From Rotaria sordida (Eukaryota > Rotifera > Eurotatoria > Philodinida > Philodinidae), in contig CAJNOL010001370.1 in the NCBI GenBank assembly GCA_905250125.1, forward strand, positions 1-64,000: a stretch of 64,000 nucleotides of DNA. The letters are read 5' to 3'. Positions 12,630-25,303 of the stretch are shown one piece after another. The stretch's first letter is position 1, and each line of letters begins with the position of its first letter. Made by a program: the position numbers and the translations under genes. The notes under the pieces are model-generated. The model worked only from the letters and a program-made list of their open reading frames with translations, ran no database searches and was not told the DNA's origin.

Positions 12630-12925
12630 CAGGAGAACCGTTTAAAAGATATAATACAGACAATAACAAAATGAATGAGAAAGAAAAGTACAGCTCTAAT
12701 TGTTCTAGAATCTCAATAAATGAATAAACAGAAGCCTACGCTTAAGAAATGGTTACCATTCTATCTATGTATCTATCTTTAATAACGCCTACTGACAGCC
12801 ATGTCTCATTAACGAATATTGTTTTCCATCGTAACACTATATATATATATATGAGAATGGAGTCTATCTATTAATATCATATTTTGCTATAAGTAGCCTA
12901 ATCTGAACACGTAAAAAGAAATTTG

Positions 12926-13469
12926 ATGAATTCAAAAGTTTGTTTGATTTATGTCGGTACATTATTTCTATTGTTTAGTTGTATAAAAATTCACAGTCAA
13001 CCAGTGAATTTTAATATTGATCAGTAAGTTATTTGAAGATATTATTTTATCATATTGAAATAAAATCCATAATATAAATAGTAAATGGGAAGCAGGTTAT
13101 CATCCATTTCCTGAAATGAGTCGATTTCTTAATTCTCATTCACGTATTCATCGACAATCATCTCGACCATCATCTTATTCATTTCTTGGATATATTTGTA
13201 GGTGAGAATGAATTTTTATCAAATAAAAAAAAAAAAAAAAACAATAAATAAATCAATTGAAATTTCTTTTTCAATTTTTTATTAGTATGGCTAATAATGA
13301 AAAAAAAATTGAAGAAATTTTAAATACATTCGGTAGAAAATATTCATCATTAATAATGACTATAATTGACGACGATTGTCCAAAATATAATCAACAAAAT
13401 AAACGAACAATAAATAATATTAATCAAAAGAATTTTTCACGAATATTTTTTCCTTATATTATTGATTAA
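12926..13469 (+). CDS. Secreted peptide precursor, candidate neuropeptide prohormone
   Basis: Three exons: 12926-13023, 13082-13201 and 13286-13469; 402 nt, 133 residues, phases match. Residues 1-25 form a signal peptide (MNSKVCLIYVGTLFLLFSCI...). The mature part is small, with dibasic sites: NEKK-IEEILNTF-GRK is followed by about 20 residues and an NKR site. The GRK after Phe is the classic C-terminal amidation plus cleavage signal, predicting an IEEILNTF-amide. An upstream segment GYHPFPEMSRFLNSHSRIHR could be a second peptide. I recognise no known neuropeptide family. It begins 297 bp after the neuropeptide-receptor stop on the same strand. It is not one long open frame: the exons are short and were found by splice phase. 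Confidence 0.65.
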
Positions 13470-16400
13470 ATATTATAAATTTTGATAATTAATGTAAAAA
13501 TAAGAAAATTTAGGAAGAATATATTTTTTTCTATTTCATTTTTTGACAATGATTGTCAGATAGATTTTGATTTGAAAATAAATCAATATATATATATTAT
13601 TATGTGTTCAAGTAGACGAATAACAATTTTTATTATTACCAGATGAAATGACAAAATATTCTTCTATTTGCAATAGTAAATTCACTGGTGTTCAATTTAA
13701 GAGAGATTAACATTTCTGATCAAAAAATTTTTAGATTTTTATGTTTAGTTTCTTAACGACACTACATATCATCGAGTTGAAACTTTCTTCTACTTATACT
13801 AGAAATTGTTTTGTTATTACTGGTTTAAAAAAAAAAAACTAAGCTTCAGTTATAAATAAGACAAGGAAACATACGTTTTTTTTGAAGGTATTCTCAGAAT
13901 GTTGGTATTTTTATCCGAACGGAAGAAGATAAAACGACGTAAGTGCTATAAATGACAACAAGCAGAAAGTGCTAATTTCTCATGTTATGACTTCAATATC
14001 TCCTACAGTGAAGCATGCAAGAATTTTGAGTCTATGACAACTTTTACTCTACTCATTAACATCTATCTATCTTGAGAGTTTCAAAATTTTCTGATGAATT
14101 TTTCTCCAAGAATATCGGATATGACCATTTAAGGAGATAGATCTATTTACTAAGAATAAGGTCTTTATCTGTATTCCTATTAATAGTATTGCGTTGTTTT
14201 ATTATAGAGTCACATGCTTAAGTCTAAATGTAATATTTAAATGATTGATCTATGTGAATAATAATTATATATATCATAATTGAATTTAAACTAACTCGAT
14301 TAAGTATTGTTATAAAGTTTTAAAACAATCTGAAGAATTATAAACAATATTGATTATACAAGTGATTTCGTTTTTCTCAGAATTAAAATAACACTTCAGT
14401 CTTATACTTCTATAAAACTAATGCAATATTTCATAGTATTAATAAAAATAATAAAAGATTTATCTTCTACTATTTGAAATAAGTGGCAATATTAATTTAA
14501 AAAAGAAAAATTGTAATGATCAAATAGCAATTTTATCAAAATCTTTATCATATAGATTCTCTTTATTTGTTCTAATAGATTTTAAAAGATAGCTAAGAAA
14601 TATTTTCTATATTGTTAATTCTCATTAAATCGATATTAAAACAAAATTTATTATGTATATAGTATATAATGTAATAATAACGATAGAAAATGTCGAACAT
14701 TATAATCTTTCATCAACACATACTAAATGGAAAATTTGTTCTATTAATTGATAATAAATTTACTTCTCATTCAAAAAGTATTTTATTTAGATTTTTGTCA
14801 TACATTCATTAACAAAATCAAACGAGAATATATTGATGCAATAATTATGTTATTTTTAGATGAACTCATTAAAAGCATCTTCTAAGATGACAGTTAATTT
14901 ATAATTACATGTTATTTTACAAGATCACTTAGGACATATTCATAAAAAAAACGAATTAATTAGTAGTTTATAAAATGTTTATTGACATATCTATTAACAG
15001 TAATAATCAAAATTATCTAATACAATTTATTTTCAATTTTTCTTTATTATCATTAAATACTATAGAATATTTAATTAATGATTTAACTAGAGAATAAAAA
15101 TAATTATCAAAAACATTTTCAGCATCGAGATTGTAATATTATGATTTTTGTTCAAACGAAATAAAACAATAAAATAAACAATTCTTTACAATGTGATTTG
15201 TCTGAGATATAACACTTTGATGACAATCCAAAAATTGCTTTGTCCCTAAGAAATAGGAAAAACAAAACGACATATGATTGTTATATCTTAGCTAAAAATA
15301 TCATCGAATACTCGATGACATGTCATTTCATAAAGAATCATTTCCTAGACTGTTCTACTTATTCTGAACAAAAATATAATTTCGAATTCTAATATACTGA
15401 AAACTCGAACTTTCATCTTTAACAATTTTCATTTTTATTTTTTTACTAATTTTTTAAAAATTTTTATTCAAAGCACTATACAATTTCTTTTTAATGTAAT
15501 AGAAAATAAACTTTTGTTGAATAATGTTCATATTCATTGAATAAAAATCATTAATTAATTGTGCCAGTATTGTCTTAGTTTGTTTATAAATGTGTAACAC
15601 ATATATAAAACATTTATAGTTCAAAACGAAACAAAAAATATATTCCTTCAGTAATAAATAAGTATAAAGTCGACATAATCATTTCCTTTTAAATGAAAAT
15701 GTTATTGGAGTACATAGTAGACGAGACAAAACAAAACAATATGCAGAGATGACCGTTGCGCAATTATATTATTACATTTAGTATAATAAACATGCCATTT
15801 CTATAACGTTTTTATTTTTGCTTTATCATTATAATGGATTTACTGATAAACCAATAACATATATTTCAGAAAAATAAAACTTCAAGATTTTATCGTTTTG
15901 TCTAGCTGAGAGTTTATACAAAATAAACTAAAGGATGGTTCAAAAGTTTCGACTCTCTTGATAAAATGATGTTGTCTATGATAAACTGATATATAATTGA
16001 CTGATTGAAATATAGAATTTTCAAGAGAATGAAAAAAGATACTGCAAAATACATAAATGTTATGATAATTTTATTAATCTTCAGTAAATATTTTTGAAAA
16101 ACACGAATCATTTTTTTTTTTAAAAGTCAGAAGTCAATGCATGAAAATTTTAATACATCTCTGGAGAAAAATTTCTTTTCGCACGTGAATATTCAGCTTC
16201 TTTTTGATGAATATCTAACGAGATTCCTTCATCTGACAACAAAATTTTAATTTTTCATATTCTGTAAATACTAGCAAAACTCCCAAAGGATTCTTTTTAC
16301 ATTGCATTTTGGTCGGAATATTAAATTTACAATGCATACAACATGGGATCTTTATCCCATGTTTATTTCTATATATATCAATGTCTTTTCAACAACAGCG

Positions 16401-17802
16401 GCATGACTATATTATGGTAGAATTTACAGAATATGAATTTAAAATCTTGTAATCAGATAAAGAACACTTATTAGATGTTTTTTGAAAATAAGCTAAATCT
16501 AAGATTTCAATATATAATTAATCTCAGTCAAGTCTGTTTTCAAAAAATGTAATATTATGAAATACGATCTAAAAAGATGTATTGAAGTATAGGATTAGAA
16601 ATTTAGAGCCGTCTCTTCCCTTCCACAGATCGTGCCAGATGTTTGTTCATTGGAAAATATTTTCGACGAGTTTGTGCTCTTTTCGAATGTGAGCTTAGAA
16701 ATTTTATGTCTATTTTTGTTCAAGAGTAATGAGGAACTTTTTGAAAGACTTCAAAAATTATTTTTAGTGATAAGTCAACAGGTTTTTGTTTATCCAATAA
16801 GTTTCTTTTCGAATATGTTAAAAATCGTCGAAGTCAGTCATATTGTAGAGAGGATACTTCTCTACTAAATATGATATTAAACTAAGCTGTGAATTCTTTT
16901 CAACATGAAACGGTTGTCGATTTTTCAAAATTGAATATTTAGAAAAAACGGAATTCGAGGTACCTTGACAAAAACTTCAAACAGTAAATTTTGTAGGATA
17001 ACTTGTGATCTACAAGGTGATATATAAACAAAAATTCGAACTTTTAGTTTCAAATTGCAAAATACAAAAATTTTCTGAACTTTTCAAAGATTATTTCAGT
17101 ATACTTGAACAAAAACTGATGCAAAATTTCTAAGTTCATATTCGACAAGAGTATCTTAACTCGTCAGAAATATTTACTATTGGGTCAAAAATGAACAAAC
17201 ATCTTGTCTAAAAACTTTCCGATCATAGGTTGTATATTCATAACGTCTCATTATAATATATGAACTACTACTGATCAGAGAGAGTAAAACTTTTTAACCA
17301 TCCCTTATGACACCAGTTAGCAAACAACAACAAAAAAAAGTCCAGATCTCGGTCCATTATATAATAATAACATACAGATGAACGTATTTCTTTTTAGTCT
17401 TCTCCAAAAAATTAATTTCTTTTTTGTTTTCGTTAAATTTTAATACACTAACACAACAAAAAAAAAGATAAATGTTTATTTCATTTCAAAATGACGCAAT
17501 ATAATATTTTTTTTTTCTAATACCCATAACTATCTACAAATACGAATGAATTCTACATAAACACAAGAACAATAAACGAAAAAATGAAATCGATTTTCAT
17601 TCAAGATGAAAAGCACAAAAAAAAAAGATGATTATACATTTCTTTTATTGATATTTTCAAAGGAAATAACAAAACGAAAGAAGATTTTTGATTAAGCACA
17701 TAGTGCGTATATCAATAAAACAAAAACCTGTCATCCTGAGAAAAGGAAATAAATCAAAAAAGAATAATACATTTTTTTATTTTCCTATACATATTTATTC
17801 TC
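13470..17802. other. 4.3 kb intergenic, very AT-rich; no gene recognised
   Basis: Long AT-rich tract with numerous stops in all frames. A 78-codon frame at 16632-16868 has no domain, no signal peptide and atypical codon use, so it is not called. The stretch near 17225-17275 (CGTCTCATTATAATATATGAAC) resembles one near 39860-39890 and may be an old dispersed repeat. Confidence 0.4.
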
Positions 17803-18771
<969 letters not shown>

Positions 18772-19558
18772 TTATTCTAAATATGAATTTAACAAAAAAA
18801 ATTATAATGATAATAAATAAAGAATTACACAACAAACTTTTGTGATAATTATGAATAAGAAGAAATAACTAGCAAAAATCTACAATAAAAGAAGCGCAAA
18901 AAACATTACAATTATATTATATTGACGAGATTAATCGACATATTAAATTCGTCATGTGTTAAACATTAAATGATGAGAAAGAAAACAATCGATATTATTT
19001 TTGCACATGTATGTTAAAAAAATCTTGTTATATCCGCTCATTGGTTTTAATAATCAACCAATCAAAAAATGAATTAATTGAATTTTACACAGCAGTATGA
19101 ATATTGTTCGAAATATTATGTTATTATTAAAAGGTACATTTTTTTTAATACTAGTGACATCTATATAAAATCTTCAAAGAATGAATAAATTTCAAATATT
19201 TTTACATATTATAGTTAAAAACTAAAAAAGAAACATAATTATCATATACTTATGAAGAGCAACTATATATTTTTATTAATCTGTCAAAATCTACTTTGAT
19301 GAAAATACTAGAGAGCAGCACAAGCAAAATTTTTGTAATCGAAAATATATGTGTAAAGATGCTTACCTCTAACAGAAAGTGTCTCATTCGATTATAAGTT
19401 TTAATTTGAAATTTTTAGATGCCTAAATTATCGTATACGATGTAGTGGTTTAAAATAATGAATAGAGTGCATAAGTGAAACAAAATTTATTAAGAAAATT
19501 GTGATTCATATAAGGTCTAATAGTATATTAGCTCGGATAGACTAGCTATTTGATAAAA
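18772..19558. promoter_or_regulatory. Shared divergent promoter region of H3.3 and SNX27
   Basis: 787 bp separate the two start codons on opposite strands. At 19040-19062 ATTGGTT and AACCAAT face each other with 9 bases between them, an inverted pair of CCAAT boxes 270 bp upstream of the H3.3 ATG. CCAAT boxes (NF-Y sites) are common in histone promoters. No TATA box placement could be fixed because the sequence is full of TA-rich runs. Confidence 0.5.
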
Positions 19559-22155
19559 ATGAATAGTCTTGAAAATTCTCAAATATCAAAACAAATACCA
19601 CGAAATATAATTATTAAAAAAACAAATGATGGTTTTGGTTTTAATGTACGTGGTCAAATATTTGAAGGTGGTCAAGTAAAAGCTATTCATGGTACACTTT
19701 ATGGACCATTACAACAAATATCAGCTGTATCAAGTCAAAGTTCAGCTGAAAAAGCTGGTCTACATATTGGAGATAAAATTCTTCAAGTGTATGTAATGAA
19801 TATATATATATATTTTTTTTTTTCAAATAAGTCTATTTATATTTATTTGTTTAAGAAATGGTGTTGATGTTGAAGGTGCATCACATAAACAAGTTGTCGA
19901 TTTAATTAAAAATTGTAATGATGACCTTCATCTTATTGGTAAAAGAACAACAATAATTTGAATTTTATTTTAATGAGTTTTTTTTTTTTTGTTTTAAAGT
20001 TATTGCTTCAGCTAGTAATGAAAGACATTATGATACATATTCAACTGAAGAATCAAGTGAAAGTTCAATTGATTATACAGATCGACGATCATTAGCAATT
20101 TCAATACCTGATTATAGTTTATTAGAAACTAATGATGAAAAATTTTATGTAAGTTATCAAATATAGTTTCAATAGATCAAAGAAAGTCGGCTCATGGTCT
20201 TTTTTTTTTCCTTGATAAATGATTCGCTCAAGGATAATTTATCTAATTGTATTGAATCAATTTTTAACACATGAATGAGCAAATATATTTTGAGTATGCT
20301 AATAAAGCTAGCCAAGGACATTTTCTTGAATCTAAAGAAAGTTTTTTTAGAGTGCCGATCATAATTTTGAATCAGTTTGGCTTAGTCCATAGTTTTTTCT
20401 ATCTAAAAAAATTTCTTACAATCAATATTTTTCAGTATGATATGAAAATGAAATAGAGCAAGAGTTTTGAAATTTGTGTTTTTTTTTTGTAAAAGCATGT
20501 TTATTTTTCTTTTTTAGGTATTTAATATTCATATTGCTGGTGAATTGTCTTTTTTATTAGAATTTTATTTTGTTTTTTGTTATTTCTATTAGGTCGTCAT
20601 TTATGTTCTCGACGTTATCGAGAATTTGCTTCATTACATCAACAATTAAAACATGAATTTCCAGATTTTCCATTTAATCGTTTACCAAAAAAATGGCCAT
20701 TTAAATTATCTGATCAACAATTAGATGCACGACGACGTGGTCTTGAACAATATCTTGATAAAAGTAAAAATAAACAAAAGAAATTTTTCTTTTAAACTAT
20801 AAAAATATATATTTAGTTTGTTCAGTTCGTGTTATTAGTGATTGTGATTTAGTACAAGAATTTCTATCGGCTGATATTTATCAAGTAAAAAATTAATAAT
20901 TTTAATAATTTAAAATTTCTCTTGAAATATTTTCTAGGATGATTCAATTTCGATTGATGTTGAAATTAAAATAAAATTACCTGATCGATCAATAAAGATG
21001 ATTAAAATAAAACGTTCATCTACGGCTGATCAAGTCTATGAAGTCAGTATCAAAATATAATATTATTTCATTAATCATATAAATATAATATTAGATGATC
21101 GTAGAAAAGATTGGTTTATCAGAACAATGTATACCAAATTTTTATCTTTTTGAAATTGTTGATTATACTTTTGGTATATTTTTTAAAGATAAAATCTATT
21201 GAATAGTTTTATAATTAATTTAGAACGAAAACTTCATTCCGATGAATATCCACATCAAATTTATATACAAAATTGTTGTACAGCTACTGCAACTTGTTTA
21301 TGTTTACATAAATTTATTTTTTCACCAATTTTAGAAAATCAACTATTAAAATATCCATTGGCACGTCATTATCTTTATCGAGAGGTAAATATAATCAATA
21401 AACATAGATTGATAATTAAAATAAATGAATAATTTCATTGGTGAATTTTGACTCAATTCTAATTCTAAAGGTTTCAGTACAGAGATATGGACTTTTATTG
21501 TGTACTCTAGTAATCTTTGCTCACTTATCTTACAATGAATCATTTGATATTCTTTTTTTTTTCGTTGTTTAAACTTTTATTTTGTTCTTCTACAAGTATA
21601 CAATTCTTTCTTTCTTTTTCTTTTTGTTTTGCTAAATTTAAATTAAAAGTAGAAATTCAATAAATAACATAATCTTTTATATTTAAATTTAAGTCGATTT
21701 CCTTTTTTTAGGCGATTGATCAATTAAGTCGTTTAGAAAATTTAACAATCGATCAACGATCAGCATTAAAAACATTTAATGAAATTGAATATATAAAATA
21801 TGCGCAAACATTTACTGATATTTATAATACAATAACATTTCCTTTATGTCCATGTAATTCACGTAAAAATAATGGTTGTGTTATAGTATCTTTAAATTCT
21901 ACACGTCTTCGTTTACATGCTTGTTCTGATAATGGAAAATTAGAAGAAAATCAAATAGCAGATTTTGATTGGATAATTATTGAACGATATTATCTTGAAG
22001 ATCAATATTTTATATTTGAATATAAACGTTCAACAATGAAAATAGCAAAATCAATTAAATTACAAACATTATTTGGACAATTTATGTATGATTGTTTTGA
22101 ATGTATTCTTCGTGAATTACAATTGATGAATAATATGAACAAACCAGATGAATAA
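19559..22155 (+). CDS. SNX27: Sorting nexin-27 (PDZ-PX-FERM cargo adaptor)
   Basis: Ten exons: 19559-19788, 19856-19938, 20000-20148, 20518-20539, 20593-20763, 20817-20884, 20938-21042, 21095-21173, 21224-21384 and 21712-22155; 1512 nt, 503 residues. Order: PDZ (about 17-105; carboxylate loop GFGFNVRG, helix start [10 protein letters not shown]), PX (about 150-260; [34 protein letters not shown]) and FERM-like F1-F3 (about 270-500; [15 protein letters not shown]). The loop [18 protein letters not shown] matches the PDZ insert that contacts VPS26 of Retromer in mammals. Known role: recycles PDZ-ligand cargo from PI3P endosomes to the plasma membrane. An in-frame TTG at 19550 is not the start; ATG at 19559 is used. 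Exon 4 is only 22 nt. Confidence 0.95.
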
Positions 22156-22702
22156 ATAAAATCAGTATTCAATGATAATTTTCTTGCAATAATCTTATAT
22201 TTATCTCATGAAGTTTATGCATTTTTTTTTTTCTTTTCGAGTGATTCTTTTTATTTTTGTTCTATGGGAAATATTCACTCATTCCGGTTTTATCAAAATT
22301 GCAAGTAATAATTCAGCAAAAATAATAAAAAAAAAAATTTTTTTTTTTTTTTTCATTTATATAATGTAAATAGTTTATGCAGTCAATATTCTTCTTTTTA
22401 TGTCATTTCTGTTTTTTTTTTATCATTGGAGAGTTATCGTTCGTCTTTTTTTTTTTTTTTTTCGTTTGTATATTTATTCAACGATTAAGATAAGAACAAA
22501 AGGTGTATATAAAAATGAATATTTTCATTTTTAGTATATGCGCATTTATTTCTATACATCTATATATATTTTTTTTTTGTCTTGTATCTTTTATTTTAAC
22601 GTAATAAAAAGAAGTCAACATACATAAAAATTAAAGTGAGTGAAAAAAAAAGTTTAATAATAAGATTTCTTTTTTTTCTATTATGTTAACTACTTAATTC
22701 AA

Positions 22703-23051
22703 ATCCAGATAGTGATCTTAATAGTCAATGGAGTTTTGTATCTGATACATTCTATACCAAGATTTCATCGATGAACTATGGTAGTAAGATTTATAAAAAA
22801 CTGGACACGATAGTGTTTAGATCTTTGAAAACTTCATCGGAGCCATTTTTTAACAAAACCATTTTAAAAGACTACAAAACTCTGAACAAAATAAGCAGTC
22901 GATGTATTTTCTACGACTTTCTCTTAAAATCTTATTGTTCAGAGTTTTATGCACACTAAAATGGTATTGTTAAAAAATAGTTCAGATAAAGTTCTCAAGG
23001 ACCTGAAAACTATCGTGTTTGACTATGAAAATGACTATCTGGATTTAAGCT
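22703..23051. repeat. Foldback/MITE-like element
   Basis: The left part starting CAAATCCAGATAGTGAT and the right part ending ACTATCTGGATTTAAG are inverted copies. Further inside, ACACGATAGTGTTT pairs with AAACTATCGTGTTT, CATTTTTTAACAAAACCATTTTA with TAAAATGGTATTGTTAAAAAA-type sequence, and AAACTCTGAAC with GTTCAGAGTTT. The left arm has about 70 bp of extra sequence. No coding capacity; a non-autonomous DNA element is likely. Confidence 0.85.
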
Positions 23052-23915
23052 AGGTGGTTAACATGATAGAAAAAAAAAACGAAAAATATGTTGTTATAAA
23101 AATTTTTGTCACCATCTTAGGTCGATATGTTATTGTGCAATACTTGACATTTTATTTGTAATCCCTTTCCTTACGCATTAAAAGATCCTTCATGGTCAAA
23201 ACTCTGAAAGGCGTATTAGAAGACCCGAGTGTTCTATACGACCAAGAAAAAAATTTCAAAAACTTTTCTCTACGATCTTTTTCCATAGGCAGAGAACCAG
23301 AAGAGCAGATTCTTGAAATGTCGTTGTGCTCTAGATTATTGAGCAATCGGTTCAAATTCTAAAAACCCACAGCTGTTCGATGAACTCCTTTGAATTATTG
23401 ATCAATTCTTTCGCCGCATTCAAACTGTTGTATTCCTAAACTTGACTTTTGCTTCAGTTAGTGTTCGAATGAACACATTAAAATGATTAAATCTTTGAGT
23501 AAGAAAAACTATTACAATTCGTTGTATTTACTTATAATTATCTGTTTAATTTTACGTAGAATCTTCATAGAAATAATAGCACTAATTATATAATAAGAAC
23601 TCAATTCGTTGAAAAGTATACCACATACTAATCGAACAAATTACATTTTACACCGATTGCTATCGATCATTGTTTTTGTACACATAAAATGTATGTTAAT
23701 ATATTGAGTATGGATGTGTAGATCTAAAATCTAATCGGATGAGTACCGTTTTCATGGCATCAAAGAGATCATCAACATAATAAGTGTCACATACATGCAT
23801 TATTATTTATGACTATATAATATCATAATAAGGTACTTATTAGGCTATTTTACCTGAAAATCGAATTAGAAGATTCCAAGTCTTCTACTATGAAAGAGAG
23901 TTTAGATAATAGTTT

Positions 23916-23935
23916 TTCTTTTCTTTTTTGTTTAG
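23916..23935 (+). promoter_or_regulatory. Splice-acceptor-like tract directly before the SNX17 start
   Basis: A pyrimidine tract (TTCTTTTCTTTTTTG-TTTAG) ends in AG immediately before the ATG at 23936. The gene is otherwise intronless, so this is either the acceptor of a 5'UTR intron or a spliced-leader trans-splice site. Bdelloid rotifers are known to trans-splice a leader onto mRNAs. Which of the two applies cannot be told from the sequence alone. Confidence 0.55.
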
Positions 23936-25143
23936 ATGCATTTTTCCATTCCAGACGTAACTGACGTTTCTGCTAAAACTAGTAGTAATCAACAATCTTA
24001 TACTTTATTCAATATTCATATCAATGGATTTCATCATTGTAGTTTACGTTATTCTCAATTACGTAAATTTAATGAAGAACTTCAACGTTTATTACCAACA
24101 GCAATGATAAATATTGAACAATTTCCTCCAAAAAAATTTTTTAGTTTATCATCTAAAGAAACCGAAGAAAGACGTCTTTTACTTGAACATCATTTACAAT
24201 CAATAGCACAAAATAAATATATAATAACATCATCTTATTTTAATGAATTTTTTTTTAATGCTCAATTAGAAACATTTTCAAATGAATTACCTGATAATGA
24301 TCATAAAATAAATTTAACAATATGTTTATTAAATAATCATGAAATAATTATTGAAAATCTTTCAATTAATGATACAAAATCACGTTTACTTGATGCATGT
24401 GCACTTAAAATTCAATTACAAAAAGATTTTTTATCATTTTTTTCTTTATATTTATATGAACAAAAAGATAATCATTTAAATATTCTTCGACCTTTATATG
24501 ATTTTGAATCACCATATGTATCATTAAAACAAACAAAAAAAATTTATGAACAAACTTGTATTGTTTTTAAAAAATCTTATTGGAATTCAGAATTTGATTT
24601 ACAATTAATTGATGATCGTCGTGCACGTAATCTTCTTTTTGTTCAAGCACAATATGAAATTGAACAAAGTTATGATTTATATACAAGTGATATATATCAA
24701 CAATTAGACGTTTTACGTGAAAATAATTCATTTAAAGATTATATATTATTAGCACGTACATCAAAATTTTATGGTCATAATATAATTAAAAAATGTTCAA
24801 TTCTTTATCCATTAAATGATACAAAAAAACAAAAACTTTCTGAATGTTTATTAGCAATTGGTAATAATGAAATTATTTGTTGTTTAAATTCAAATGAAAA
24901 AAAGAAAAATCAAGAATGTTCATTTAAAGTTACACGTATTCGATGTTGGAAAGTTAATTGGACAAAACAAGATATGAATATTTCATTAGAATATTTAGTT
25001 AAAAAAGATACTTTACAATGGATTATTATACATGGAGATCAAGCACCATTAATTAGTATACTCTTACAAAGTATGGTCGATGAAATATTAGCAAAAAGAG
25101 GAGGTACAACTAGTCCAACATCCGCCGAACCAGTTACACCGAT

Positions 25144-25179
<36 letters not shown>

Positions 25180-25303
25180 AACAACAAATGAACAAACTCC
25201 ATCGAAAGTGTTTAATGGACTTGCAACAAGAACAGAATCCGATTTAGAACGATTAAATAATAATGATATATTTGATAAAGGTGGTGGTGATGATGAATTA
25301 TAG
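23936..25303 (+). CDS. SNX17: Sorting nexin-17 (PX-FERM cargo adaptor), intronless
   Basis: One 455-codon exon. It begins MHFSIPDVTD like vertebrate SNX17 (MHFSIP). PX domain about 20-112: HCSLRYSQLRKF, FPPKKFFSLSS and EERRLLLEHHL hold the PI3P-binding basic residues. FERM-like F1-F3 about 124-395: FESPYVSLK, FKKSYWNSEFD, FKVTRIRCWKVNW and LQWIIIHGDQAP follow the family, and ILLQSMVDEILAKRGG ends the domain. F3 binds NPxY/NxxY cargo. The tail ends DKGGGDDEL, close to the human end IGDEDL, whose terminal Leu is needed for Retriever binding. The linker has a Thr tract from an ACA microsatellite. The absence of introns contrasts with the ten exons of SNX27 next door. Confidence 0.95.
25144..25186 (+). 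repeat. (AAC)n microsatellite inside SNX17, encoding poly-Thr
   Basis: About 14 AAC/ACA units with one ATA interruption encode a Thr run in the disordered linker between the FERM domain and the conserved C-terminal tail. It stays in frame. The reverse strand gives a meaningless Val-rich frame. Confidence 0.9.

Larger units (their letters stand above)
22156..23935. other. Intergenic between SNX27 and SNX17
   Basis: Contains poly-T/poly-A runs after the SNX27 stop and one foldback element at 22703-23051. No exon was recognised. The two genes are on the same strand, but 1.8 kb of spacer makes an operon of the usual compact kind unlikely. Confidence 0.45.

Noticed and set aside
16632..16868. 78-codon frame as a hypothetical gene
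   Set aside because: No domain, no signal peptide, no splice partners and codon use unlike the neighbouring genes.
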